A stretch of 64,000 nt of DNA from Clonostachys chloroleuca (Eukaryota > Ascomycota > Sordariomycetes > Hypocreales > Bionectriaceae), in assembly GCA_037952775.1 (NCBI GenBank), contig JBANAY010000003.1, positions 32,426,001 through 32,490,000 on the forward strand, written 5' to 3'. Positions 12,716 to 24,874 of this stretch are shown here, piece by piece. Under the pieces are notes generated by a model. The model ran no database searches and had not been told where the DNA came from. It was given only the letters and a program-made list of their open reading frames with translations. Each line of letters begins with the position of its first letter. The stretch's first letter is position 1. The translations under genes were made by a program, and so were the position numbers.

Positions 12716-15700
12716 CCGGAGCTATGGCCCAAAGCAAGCCAAGCATGTCACTTGTTGATAGTACCTACGTAATATCTACTTACGGCGAACGGGAGACACG
12801 ATGGAGAATACAACGTTCATATTGCCAAGCCGCCAAGCTCATGGCTGCCTGCTGGTAGCATAGCATTGCCACTCAAAAGCTCATGAAGCAAAACAGGTCC
12901 GAAGAGGAACTGATCCAGAACATCCCAGGCCATGATCACAAGTGGATGGTCGGCTAACTCAACCTGCCTCTCTTCCCGTCGTTGATTGGCTTCGGGTTTG
13001 GCGAAGAGAGGGAGCGGGACAGCTGCGTATGCACAACATTGCCGACTTGCTCTACTCGGCAATCTGATTGAGTAATTGATTGATACGTAATAGGGGGGTC
13101 CTCGAGCAAGGTCGGCCAATCATAAGAACGACCATTGTCATTGGAGGCTGGTGGGCGGGAAAAATGAGTGGAAAGTGTGGCGATGGTGGCACGCGACAGT
13201 GGGTTGGATGGCCGATAAGAGATCAGGGTGCACCTTATCACATCGGGGTCTGGACGGTATGGAAAAGAAATGGAATCTTCGGCGGAGGGTGCACTGACCA
13301 AGTTCCTCAATCCCCGTTTTGGGGAATGTGAACCCGAGCCCATCGATTGGGCGGACGGCAGCAAGCTAGTCCAGCCATTACGTTTTGTTTCCCAGACCGG
13401 CCGTTCCACCGGTTACTGTGTTGATGGATCATGGCAGGCCTGTCAGTCAGCCGGTTGGTTGGTTGGCCACTGTCAAACACTCTCGGAGTCCACCTCAACC
13501 GTGCGCCAGCCTTCCCGTTGTGGCTTGAGTCGGAGGAGGGGACCAGCAGCCAGTTTGTGCTAGGCCGTGGAGCTTTCGGAGCTGTTGGCAGCCCCATCGT
13601 CGTTGTTTGCTGTACATCTCATACCCAAGTACCTATGTAGGCAATTAGATGCATTATGCGGCACTTACTGGCAGCTAAATGACAACTATGCGCACACAGG
13701 CAGCGCTTAGATTGGCATCTGGGCCAGCTGTACGACAGGCTGCTTAGCTGTGTTGTCTCTCGACAGTGGTAGCAATGCCAAGGAGGAGACAACAACCTCA
13801 CCAAACACCAACACAACGCTCCGCGCCAAATACAGGTTGGGGCAAAAAAGAGCGCATAACCCTCGGCCGGGAATCTATTGATGATCCTTCATTGCCAAGT
13901 GGAGAGCAGAGGACCACCGAGGCGCCTAGGCGCTCGTTATGCCGACTGGGTGCTAATTTTGAGTTGTTTAGCAAGCCAGAGCCCCAGAGCCCCAATGCCT
14001 AGTGGCTGTGGTGGCCTTGGGGTCGCCGACAGCTAGCGGGTTGGAGCTGGTTCAGCCTGCGCTCGTTGAAGGGTTCAGGGTCGCTCGTTGCTTTTTCTCC
14101 CCTCTTCTGCGCTCATTTCAACTCCACAATCTAAGCGCAAATAGTCCATCCGAGGAGATATCTGAGACGACGAAAAGATCTCGTTGCACTCCACATGGGG
14201 AACCGTTCATCTCTCGTCGGTGTTGGTTTTTCTTCTTCTGTGCTATCCATGTCTGGGTAGGGAGATAGGCTATGCACTGCCCGGGCCGGCCATCACATTC
14301 TTGGGGATGGGAATCCGGATCTTGCATTCTCGAGGTGTGAGTGAAAGGACCTTTTCCTCCCTCGCACTCCGATCATCGCACATCCCGTGCGTGCATCCCG
14401 ACGATTATATCCAGAGCTTATATCCATCCACAAGGTGTGTGTGTGTACATGGAGATGTATCACCTGCGCATACATCTGTCCGTATACGATCACGATTACT
14501 GTCCGTACTGAGCAGGCAATTGCTGTATGCAGGCGCCGTGCAGGGAGGGTTTGGCGTCTGGGATACCAGGGTGACTGATGCGAATGCAACGACAGCACAG
14601 ACGCAGACGGACTCTGAGTCCGGAACTGAACAGCAAGCGACTCGTAATAAGTTTGGCGACAGAGATCTGACTTCCTCTGAACAGGGGCCCCTACCCCATC
14701 ACGATTGTTTAACCCTTGTCGAGGTTGGGCGCCAGGTCCAATGAGCCCGCGTTGATTGAATCAAACAATGGAACTGGAAGAGCCACAATTCCGCCGTTCT
14801 GCAAACTCGCGCAGACAGATGCAGCGAGGATTTGCGCAGTCTCTCCCTCCTACCCCTTCTGTTCCAACGGCTTGCTGCAACATGGAATGAGGCGAGCATC
14901 TTACCTGCCTCTTCATGTTCACCTACCTTACAGACCGGATGTTGACTTTCGCTAGTGATGGGGTCTGCTAGACTAAGACTGGCTGCATGCACGTCTCTAG
15001 CATCTGATGGTACATCTAAGTTTCTGTCACTTGCCGCACACCACAGTTTGGGCACCGGCACCGTGCTTATGCACTAACAGCACTGTAAATTTCTTATCGC
15101 GCTCTCTCATTGGCTGAATGCAGAATAATCCCTGTAGTGTATGCGCTTGAGCTACCTACCTGGTAATAGTGGAAAATGATATACCAAAGCATTATGTCTG
15201 TTTTGGTTTGGCTTGTTTTCTTGCTAGGTAGGTAATCCTAGAGCAGTGCTCTCTCCTCTCCCCTCCGCCCCCAGCATCAGAGCCCTTCACCTTCCCCTCC
15301 CAAAAGCAAATAAAGCAATGGAGGAGCGCGTCGTGATGGGACCAGAGGCCGAAGGAAGGGTCCCATCTCACTCATAGGCTCTGAGACAGCTCCGAGAGCA
15401 ATGAGACATACAATCTGAACGGAAACCAAGTGAGGCGGTCTCAGATGCTCGAGAGGGCACTTCGTTCCCATTGTGAAGATATCGGCCCCACTTGCACGAA
15501 TCAGACAGACCCTTTCCCAGCTACTCAGTTCGGCTGCGGCGTTAATCAGAGACGAGACGAGTGAATACATAGCACGGGCGCAATCACACTGATGTATGTA
15601 TCCTTACCGCCTTTGCCACTGCAGCCAACCGCCAATTGCCGTCGCACGATTGTCAGCCCTTCTCGGCCCTCCACTATCCCCCAACTTCCAGTGCGCTAAG

Positions 15701-16358
15701 CCGCCCGTGCATACAGCACAAGCTAATAACGGCGCCTCTCCACCCACCACCACTGCACCGCCAAAAGGACTGCCCCCGGGAACGTCGCCGATAACTGTGC
15801 GCGCACCCCCAGAACCCCCTCCTCCGGCTGTCTACCTGGTGGTACTTATTCGTATCCCCGTCCTCTTATACATCAACCACCTACGACCGATACCACCCTC
15901 CCCTACCTGACTGGCTGCTATCACATACCAACATAACTTTCTCCTACGCACACACACAATCCGACAAACACCCTGCGTTTTCTCAGATCAGATTTCCCTC
16001 GTTGCATCCGCTTGACACCTATTCCCATCCCCAGATATCGCCTTCCCGCGGTATCTTCCAACGCACGGATCGGACAAGTCAGCAACCCTCGATCTCCCAT
16101 TGCCTATCGCAAACTGTCTCATTAGGCAGATCCTAAATTCGGCACAAATACCAAGGGTCCCCTTGCACGACGAGATCCGGCGCATACGCTTCACTTGCAC
16201 TTCACCTACACACCTGCTCGCTCTCCACAGTCACACGAGCGACTTCCCGCACACTTCATCCATTTCCTGGGCAGCGTCACCACCTCGCGTCTCAGCTTCC
16301 GTATCGACGTCGACCTCTTCATTTTCAGCCCAACCTTCGAGATCATTTCAGCAGTGTC
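12716..16358. other. Long intergenic region upstream of the FYVE gene
   Basis: No supported gene is seen in 3.6 kb. The last about 700 bases (15,600-16,358) are C/T-rich and may be the 5' leader of the FYVE gene. TACCTA/TAGGTA words occur at 15,164 and 15,228. Open frames such as 14184-14744 (+) lack motifs. Confidence 0.5.
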
Positions 16359-17304
16359 ATGGCAGCCGAGCTTATCATGCCGACGCTACCAGGCGATCAG
16401 CATCCTCACCATCACCACTTCGCTACCCAGCGACCTCCACACTCCCGATCTCTCTCCTTCCAGGTCCCCCAGCCGCACTCCAACCAGCTCTCTCCTCTCA
16501 GCACATCCGACCTCGATAAGCACCATGCCTCTACGCCGTCATCTCCTAAAGCACAGCATGCGCGTCCAGCCCGGCCGATGTATATGCCTGCTGTCCTGCG
16601 ACCGAACAGCGACTTTATCTGCCAGAAGATCACTGGTGTGAGCCCAACCAACTCAGACGCAAGCAGCGTTCAAACCATGGGCCGTCGGCGGCTGTCTGGT
16701 GCCGGTTTCATGGCGATGCCCGGCTTTTCAGCCCTTGGTCAGCGCCTCACACGGAGAACTACCGGCGACAGCACCAAGAGTTTCGAGAGCGGTTGGGATC
16801 TGGATCTTTTCCCTCAAGTTACTGATCTTCCTACTCGGAAACACTGGAAGGTAAGCAACCCTCTTCTTGTCAGCCCGCTTTTTGGTGTCCATGATGCTAA
16901 TATGTAATAAAATCCAGCCCGACCCAGAATCCTCTGTTTGCGACGACCCTACCTGCAAGCGAACCTTTAATTATTTCACGAGACGTCACCACTGCCGCAG
17001 ATGTGGCAATATCTTCTGCGATCCTCACTCGAGCTTTGAGGTCCCTCTGGATCAGGATGCCAACTTCAACCCACGGGCTCCCCCTTCGCGTACCTGCAAC
17101 CACTGCTTCGAGCAGTATAGAGATTGGCACAGCCGCAACAACAGCCAGAGCTCCAGCTCTGCCTCCTCGGACGACCAGAACGTTGCACCGCCCACTCCGG
17201 TTGCTGCTATCCCGGGCGCTGCTGCTGCTGCTGCCCTTGCACTTCCCAAGGGCCCTGAAGTGGCAGCCAGCGTCCCCCGCGACTGGAACTGGAGCACCTT
17301 TTAA
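16359..17304 (+). CDS. FYVE zinc-finger protein
   Basis: About 292 residues from exons 16359-16850 and 16918-17304. The intron has donor GTAAGC and acceptor TCCAG and falls between codons (phase 0). The N-terminal 160 residues are His/Pro/Ser-rich and probably disordered. Residues about 165-230 form a FYVE finger, with VCDDPTCKRTFNYFTRRHHC, then CGNIFCDP, then RTCNHCFEQY; the RRHHCRRCG core is the phosphatidylinositol 3-phosphate binding signature. This predicts recruitment to endosomes or vacuole membranes. The tail is Ser/Ala-rich with an eight-Ala stretch and ends in DWNWSTF, which I recall as conserved in fungal homologs. No other catalytic domain is present, so it may be an adaptor. Which yeast protein it corresponds to is unclear. 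The FYVE call is strong, the process is inferred. Confidence 0.85.
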
Positions 17305-18400
17305 TCGAATCGTACGGACCCGGTGTTAAAGGACACAGTGTAGCCTTTTCCTCGACCTCCGTATACACTTACGAAGTGACGAATATACGAACAGCAACAT
17401 AGAGTTGATAAACTCTGGGTGGAGGGGCAGCGCCCTTCTTCCTGGATTTCCACGCTGCAATGCCTCTGGACGAAATACGTTATCTCACCGCGCCGCGGGC
17501 TCGGATCATTTCTTACGTTCTCACACTTTCTTCTTCCTCCGCCCCTTTTATGCCACTTCCTTTCATGGAGTGGACTTTCTTCTTGCGGAACAAGTCTCTC
17601 ACCCAATAGACGGGTGTTTTTTCTCTGAATAATTTCTTAATTCCTATTGCATCATGGCATTTGCATTTCGGATCGGATATGGCTTTTACTTTTCAGCTTG
17701 GTTTGAATTTCTGGACAACGGATTGGAACAGACATGGACTGGCATTCTGTTAGCATATAGAAGGAATGCGTCGTTGGTCGTGGCGACCCTTTGGATGGAA
17801 ATACCCATGGCTTTGCTTTGCCTTGTATTTGCTTGTTTTTTTATTTTATTTTATTTTACTACGATTGCTCAACAAATCGCCAAGGGTGGATAGATGATTG
17901 GCTCATCATAGACGGTTGTTATTGGTTTTGAAAAGAGACATATTTTCCTGACACATGAAATTCGCCCGCTGATAAGAAGTGACACCTTGGTCCCCTTTGT
18001 CGAAGATATGGTGAAACAACATTACGGAGGTGGGTTTCACGCAGACAAGACAAGCTTGATTTTGTACCGAGTGGGCGTCGATGTATCACTTCGTCGTACC
18101 ACGCATGGTCTGAGATGGTTGAGAATGCAATATTTGATTCTTATGTATATATGGTTTGTGACCTCGACTAAAATATGTGAACCCGTCTGCTTTTATAAAC
18201 CGCTAGCTCCTGAATTGTAAACGCCTGGTTTTTGAAAATCAAATGCAAAGATAATGATGCAATGTTGCTGTGCAAGTCCATCCATCGTATGCTCGTTTCT
18301 ACACTACAGCTACCCATCTCCTCCAACCCTGATCGTGATAAGAACAACACCCCAAAGTATCACTCCTGGGATTATGCCAAGCTAATCACCCAACTGTGAC
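17305..18400. other. Intergenic between convergent FYVE and elongase genes
   Basis: This is the 3' flank of both genes. Pyrimidine- and AT-rich stretches occur (17,510-17,900). An open frame at 17654-17893 (+) has hydrophobic composition but lies where 3' UTR is expected, and I reject it. Confidence 0.5.
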
Positions 18401-19872
18401 TTACGCCCTGCGGCGGCTCTTGCCGTTGGATCGCTGGGGCGAGTCCTCGGCGATAGCGCTGCCGTTGAGCATGTTCTCGCCGCCGTAGACCTCCTTCTCG
18501 ATGCTCTTGGCGGCATCCCAACCGGCCTTCTCTGCCATAACGACGTTAGAGCTCAGGCGGCGAGAGGTCTTGCCGTTGGACTTATGGGCGGCGTTGCTGC
18601 GCTTGACGTAGCTCGCGATGAAGAAGCTGACGAACAGGTAGGTCAGGGGCGCGAGGTAGAGGACGTTGAGCCAGATGGCGAAGGACTCCCCGGTGGTGGC
18701 GACGCAGCCCTGGGTGATGTAGTAGGTCTGGGTGGTTGTGGAGGCGCCGATGGAGCCGTGGGGAATCTGGGTCCCGTCGCCCTCGCCCCCGAAGACGAGC
18801 TTCTTGAGCGAGTCGAAGGTGCCGGCGGCGAGCGACTCGGCTGCAGGGGCGGATCCGGCAGTAGGTGCAGCTGTCTCACGGGTGACGGTGACGGGTGCTA
18901 CGTAGTACACAAACGAGTGCATCATGGCGTATGAGCCGCCGAGGACGAACTGTGTGATCTGCATGCTGGTGAGGGTGCGCTTCATGATAGTTGGGATCCT
19001 GATGTTGAAGGCTGTGAGGGTGTAGTATGTGTACTAGAAGTGCAGGGTTAGTATATGTTGGCCTGATATTCGTTCTGGGATTGGGAAATCGCATCAAGGG
19101 CGATGCTTACCATCAAGGAGTGAATGAAGGAGTTGACAAGAACAAAGATCCAGATCGGAGCGGACATGAAGCGCATACCAGCCCACATGCACAACATTGC
19201 GCCGGCATGGTGGTAGGTCTGGAGCACGGAGCTCTGCTTGCCCTTGGCGAGGATGATGAAGGTATCGAGAACCTCGTAGAACTTGCTCAGGTAAAAGATC
19301 CATCCATAGTAGGCGAGGCCCTCGTTCCACATGCGGCCAGCTTGGCTCTTGTCGGGGAAGCCATCAACCATGGCAGCGCCCTGGGTGGCACTGACGAAGC
19401 TCGAGGTAGCCTCATCGTAGAAAACCGAATTTCCAGGGCCAGGAGCACCGTGGAGGCGACAGAAGCTGTCCGCAGTGCCTGCCCAACCCATTGGGCCCAT
19501 TGGGCTGAGGATGCTTCGTCGCATTCCACCCAGCATTCCCCAGAAGGTCCATGCTGAATAGACAGCGAGGAATATGTTGTGGAGAATGACAAAGACGCCA
19601 AAGGGCGTGGTCTTGCTGATGCCCCAGGGCTTCTTATTGCGAGACTTGTTGAGCCTGTTGAGCAGCTTGATTGTGACGGCATATGTAATAGCGATGGACA
19701 AGGGGACCTTGGGGTCGAGAGCTGAGATGAAAAGATTATCGGGGATGTTGAAAGGATGCATAACGGAGTTGGGCTCATGAGTAGGCGGGATCGGAGTTGG
19801 GTTGTTGGTGGGCGGGAAGCCGAAAAGGCTCTGGTCCGGCAGGGCCAACATAATCTCCAAAGGCTCAGACAT
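18401..19872 (-). CDS. ELO-family very-long-chain/polyunsaturated fatty acid elongase (3-ketoacyl-CoA synthase)
   Basis: A 464-residue, multi-pass ER membrane enzyme that condenses malonyl-CoA with acyl-CoA. Exons are 19872-19111 and 19033-18401. The intron (19110-19034, 77 nt) has donor GTAAGC and acceptor TTCTAG, phase 0, and rejoins HSLM to YTYYTLTAF. The ELO signatures are KFYEVLDTFIILAKGK, then the histidine box LQTYHHAGAM, then MYTYYTL. The histidine box is Q-x-x-H-H rather than H-x-x-H-H; from general knowledge the Q form is typical of polyunsaturated fatty acid elongases. The protein is longer than the usual 300-350 residues because of a long loop before the KFYEVLDT motif, an Ala/Thr-rich loop in the second half and a basic Ser-rich tail ending SRRRA. 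Family is certain, chain-length preference is inference. ATG 19872 is preferred over an upstream TTG. Confidence 0.9.
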
Positions 19873-22800
19873 GATGGAGAGTGCTGAAAAGTGTGATACT
19901 GGAAAATGATCAAATCCCAAGTTCTCAAACTTGCAATTGGGGCTCAGAGAGAGAAACGAGGTGAGGGAAGTCGCTGGGGACCACAGACCCGGAGTTCTCT
20001 GGCGCGGGCGGATATAAAAAAGTTGGACCAGAGCAGCAGGGATAGAGTCAAAGGATCAAAGGAGGAGAGGGACCGAGATATGGATCAGAAAATAAGGACC
20101 AGGGGAGGAAAAACCTGCCATGGATCAACAAATGCACAAGGTACCTGCTCGGCCGGCTGCTAGTAGTTAGATTACCGTGGATGAGGTATGGAGGAGGTGG
20201 AGGTAGGTCACAGCATCGGCCGGGAACTCAACAAGAGCTCAGATCGCTGCATAATTGGCGCGCAATGCTGGGCGAACTCGCCATCATGTTTCTGCTGCAG
20301 CGACAAATGGCCGGCCGGGTGGTGATACAGGTGGCAAGCAACTCGCTCAAGCCATTGGGACAGTATTCGAAGCCCTACAACTACTACTTGCCTCTCTTGC
20401 CCAACACGCAGGCATATCCTCTGTAGGTACTATTTCTGCTGCCCGGCGTCTCGCGGAACCTTCCACCAGAAGGCAGGCGGCAAGCATACCAGAGATCTCA
20501 TCGCTATCCCGGCCAGATTGATTTCTGATCTAGGGAGGCAGGCAGCTCTGTTGAGCTGGGTTTTATCGAGAAGGAACCTCGGTCCGTCTAGCTGACCAGT
20601 AGGCATGTGTTTACTTTCCTAGATCAGCACAAGCCCAAGGTCTTGCCAGATGGGCGGGAGCAGGGGTCTAACAGGTCCCTGAATTTTCCTAGTTTAGGTC
20701 CCAAAGAACCAGAGCGCGGATCCCGACGTTACCTGGTGGCTGTTAGCAGGTCGCGCACTCTCTACGTGAACCACTATCGTCCCGCTGGTAGCCGATGGCC
20801 GGGTGGAGAATTCGGAGCCGGGCCCACCTCTCAATTTGTTGGGGATGCGCTAAGACGCAACGGGTCACACACCGACAACTCCTTCTTCCAATGAAGGAAT
20901 TACGTGCGTACCTCCTTCTCACCTCTTGCCAAATATTTAGGCCGAGGGACAATAACGGACTCCGCGTTTAAAGTGGCAATTCATTAACTCTGTTGGCCTA
21001 GATCAACGTCTATTAAATTGGCACTTGGGCTTTGGCGCTATACCTTGGAACGCAGATCCAATCATTCGGAATGATGGCATTGACTGAGAGCATGCGGGTA
21101 GCGGGGGTAGCTTTTTCAACAATTTTGACTACTCACCTGTAACATACGCTCCGTTGTGACATGGCTGTATGTATGTATGACCTTTAATAGTGGAGATGTC
21201 GGAGCCCCGAGGCATCAGCCAAGCCGTATCCAACAGCACCAACAGCACCTTGGACGATGATAAGTTTTGCTTGAGTCGTTTATGGGGTAAGATGTTGAAC
21301 GGTCAATCCCGGGATCGTGCCCCCATACGGCTTATCCGCGGGGTAGACGTCTGACGAGGTACAGCTCCCTCATTTCTGAAAGCGAAATAAAATCAATACT
21401 TCTTCTAGCAATGGCGGACCTCATGGGCGAATTTGCCATTTGTGAACATCCCCTGACAATGAGTGGACTGAGGAGTCCCATCGAGATATTGGCATTATCA
21501 AAGGATGGCGTAACAGACAGACATGTCAGGACCCAAGTCTTGCAGATCGACGCTCCTGGCCCCTGTTCAGTAGCTGACGACACTCCGTCTTGTCCTTCAC
21601 AGTCACAGTGATTCGAGCATTTATCCTTGTTTCTAGTCATTCCTCACAGGTGTGTGGTATTCTGGCTCGTGTTAAGCTTGGCACGGGGCGGACATTAAAC
21701 AAAACGCCGGTCTCAACCTGCCACAAAAATTACAAATCTGGAATCCTTTTGTGTGGCGCGTATTATCCCACCCATATGTTTGGGTAGAGTGGCGAGTGGG
21801 CAAAAGCTCAACGAAAAAGCCAATGTATGTTTGTCCTGCCTCTTGGGGCGGCTTGTACACACAGATCTCTAGTATATCAAATTATGTAGACGTTTCCCTG
21901 CCAATTTCGTAAACTCGAGAGACCAAATAAAGACAGCCATTCAAGGCTGGTCCAAGTAAGTGTGCAAATATCATTTGCCTGGATTCAAACAATTCTGGTT
22001 CTTCGCAATTAATCCGCTGCACTCCGAGTTTTCTGTTGGTGCGGCCATCAACCGAACTGAACGCATTAGTTTGACTACTTAATATAATTCACTACGAGGG
22101 CGAGATGACTGAAGGAAGAAACTTACCTGAGCTGTTTGTAGTTCCTAGAGAATGTTGATTGAGAACCACATATCGTAACATATAGGGTCTACCTACGGCA
22201 TCGTCCTACAAGAACAACTGTAGATTAGGATGCTACATAGGTAGACATGGGGATTTCCACCCAAGTCGCGATGCAAATAACGTCGCCTATCCACCAAAGA
22301 AAGCATATCTACACAGTTGCTAATCAACTGCATACTTGAGATATTGTTATTGGGTCAGAGAGGTGGTACCCATTGTCTATCTCGGTCTTGATAGACCTCG
22401 GCCTTGGCATTGAGGAAGATGGCTGACGTCTGGTCACTGGCCGACGTCTTTGGCCCTGGGCCATGCAAATGTTTTAAGTAACCGCATGTGGAAAAGAGAT
22501 GGCTTCATATAGTGAAGACCGGCGGCGCAGTCTCGCGCAAGTCGGAAGTAAGAGTCTTGGTCAATGGCGCAGGGAATTATGCCTAGATATCTGCCGCCTT
22601 CTTCTGTCTTTGCCTAGGCGTGAGGGGAATGGCAAAAGCTGTGGCACCTTTGATACTGACAACATGAATCTTCCCGAGAAGCTTCACTGTCCTACGTTAT
22701 TGATCTACTCGGTACAATATGTCACATTTCACGCGACCGCGAAGGGGAAGATGAGGCTTCGTGCTTGTCACTCCTTCTTAGCGCTCAAGCAGGGCGTCGT

Positions 22801-23656
22801 CGATACATGCCATGCCAACGTCAGTGGAGATCTTCTTGCAGTCAATAGCCTTGGCCTTTCCGTCCTCGATAATTTTGCTAGAAACGGGTTAAGGGTTGCT
22901 GTCCTGGCTGGAGCTTCTGACGGCTTTAGGTTGGGCCTCAAGTACCTAAGGCTAGGTTTGGTAGAGGCAGCCACGGTTGAGTACAGAGTATATAAATTTT
23001 CACAACCAAGAAAAAAAGCTAGAAATGCTCGCCAATGACTCCCTGGTGGTCTAGGCCAATGGAATCTACGTCTTTTGAGAGATCCGTGGTTGTGACTCAG
23101 AAAGGCGTGCTGAAGCATCAGAGTTGTGGAGGGGCAATGCATACGGTGTGATTCTTCAAAAGAAGCGCAGAAAGGGATACTGTGGTACTTTCCACTTGCA
23201 TCCATGGTTAGATTTGCTCCCTCATGATGGGCTCTTATGTATGGCTCAGGTTATTAGAATTTCTGCAAATTATTTGAAAATATAACAAAACATATTTTTT
23301 TTTTATATCTAATTCTAACCTTACAGTTGAAAGACGAAAGAAGAAGAAGCAGCCGTCTTGCCCATTCTTCTACACGGTAAAGTTAAAGTGTGGTTTGGCG
23401 TACTAGTCCTAAAATTCTACCGGAGAAGTGGGATCAAGAGCAATTATGACTCCCCTCCATCTATTTACTTTGGATTTTTGGCGGGGTTGTGCTGATAAAA
23501 ATTTGGGACAGATAACGGCCGATGCTCAGCCCATTTGTAAGCCTTTCTGAAAAGACAAACAGCCAGACCTGCAGCGTTTTCCCTCTTTCTCTTCACGCCA
23601 ACTCCCTTTGCGATTGAAATTCGAACTGTGACACTGCCGTCGCGCCACCCGTGACA
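19873..23656. other. Long intergenic region between divergent elongase and SDO1 genes
   Basis: About 3.8 kb without a supported gene. It should hold the promoters of both flanking genes; the last 350 bases before SDO1 are T-rich (23,290-23,330). One short protein-like stretch on the minus strand (22877-22778) is discussed as a finding. Open frames such as 22499-23038 (+) have no motif. Confidence 0.45.
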
Positions 23657-24580
23657 ATGTCGCGAATCAACCAGCCTTCCAACCAGATCAAACTCACCAA
23701 CGTTTCCCTGGTACGTCTGAAAAAGGGCAAGAAGCGTTTCGAGATCGCCTGCTACAAGAACAAAGTCCTCGAGTGGCGATCCGGCATCGAGACGAACCTC
23801 GACAATGTGCTCCAGATCCCCAACGTCTTCCTGAACGTCTCGAAGGGGCAGACGGCCCCGAAAGAAGACCTCGAGAAAGCCTTCGGCAAGGGCAAGCCAG
23901 TAAATGATATCATCCTCGAAATTCTGAAAAAGGGCGAGCAGCAAGTGGGGGATAAAGAGCGCGCGGCCCAACTGGAGCGCGTTCATAATGAGGTCATAGC
24001 GATCGTCTCAAGCAAGCTCGTCGACCCGCGGACGAAACGAGTCTACACGTCCGGCATGATCGAGAAGGCGCTCGACATGCTGAGCTCGCAGGCTCACAGC
24101 ACTGACAAGGCTGCCGCTGGTAGTGGCGCCGGCACGCCGGCGACGGGAGAAGAAGGGGAAGCCAAGCCCAAGGCGAACTGGACTGGTGTTTCTACGACGA
24201 AGAGTGCGAAGAGTCAGGCCTTGGAGGCGATGAAGGCTCTGATAGCACATCAGCCCATCCCCGTCGCTCGCGCACGAATGAGGCTACGCATTACTTGCTC
24301 TACTAGTGTTCTGAAGCAGGCTGTCAAGTCGAGCGGCGGCGACAAGGGAGCAGCATCTAAGGATGAGGACGGCGAGAAGAAAGCGCCTGGAACGGTCAAG
24401 GACAAGATCTTAGGGTACATTGAGCAGGTGGAAAGTCAGGACGTCATGGGTTCGGAATGGGAGGTCGTTGGATTCGCCGAGCCCGGCGCCTTCAAGGCAC
24501 TCTCTGATTTCATTACCAACGAAACCAAAGGCCAAGGCAGAGCCGAGGTCCTAGACATGGCTGTGACGCATGAAGATTAA
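23657..24580 (+). CDS. SDO1: SBDS/Sdo1 ribosome maturation factor
   Basis: 307 residues in a single exon. Sdo1/SBDS works with the GTPase Efl1 to release Tif6/eIF6 from pre-60S subunits, the last cytoplasmic step of 60S maturation. The N-terminal SBDS domain starts SRINQPSNQIKLTNVSLVRL and contains RFEIACYKNKVLEWRSGIE and VLQIPNVFLNVSKGQ. The middle domain holds VHNEVIAIVSSKLVDPRTK and YTSGMIEKALDML. The C-terminal ferredoxin-like domain includes LIAHQPIPVARARMRLRI and ends VTHED. Ser/Gly/Ala-rich inserts at about 150-175 and 220-245 are longer than in yeast, which is usual in filamentous fungi. ATG 23657 is chosen over an in-frame GTG two codons earlier. The gene is convergent with RPS18 (295-bp spacer). 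Confidence 0.96.
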   Translation: MSRINQPSNQIKLTNVSLVRLKKGKKRFEIACYKNKVLEWRSGIETNLDNVLQIPNVFLNVSKGQTAPKEDLEKAFGKGKPVNDIILEILKKGEQQVGDKERAAQLERVHNEVIAIVSSKLVDPRTKRVYTSGMIEKALDMLSSQAHSTDKAAAGSGAGTPATGEEGEAKPKANWTGVSTTKSAKSQALEAMKALIAHQPIPVARARMRLRITCSTSVLKQAVKSSGGDKGAASKDEDGEKKAPGTVKDKILGYIEQVESQDVMGSEWEVVGFAEPGAFKALSDFITNETKGQGRAEVLDMAVTHED

Positions 24581-24874
24581 CAAACGCATTGGTAATGATT
24601 TATGATACCCAGCCAATAATTTGAACAATCCCATTCATGGACACCACGAACCAGGCATTGCCTATCATTTCCAAGTTCACCAATCATCGCGGGGAGAGTA
24701 TGAATAACTTTGAAAAGGACACGTTTTTTTCTTCTTTGAATGCTTTTGGTTCAATATCTCTGAACTAAGAGTGAAAGACCCTTGCCAAATAGCAAACCGT
24801 TCAAAATGCTCAGAAAGGTGCAGAATCCAGCCATCACGCCTGTGTCCACCCTATACCGTAAACAATCATAACCT

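Noticed and set aside
14184..14744. 186-codon plus-strand frame with a signal-like start
   Set aside because: The rest of the sequence has no domain or conserved pattern, and several overlapping frames are open in the same place.
17654..17893. 79-codon hydrophobic plus-strand frame
   Set aside because: It lies in the expected 3' UTR of the FYVE gene, in T-rich DNA that generates hydrophobic codons by composition alone.
22499..23038. 179-codon plus-strand frame
   Set aside because: It overlaps open minus-strand frames and shows no motif; the more protein-like signal in this interval is on the opposite strand.
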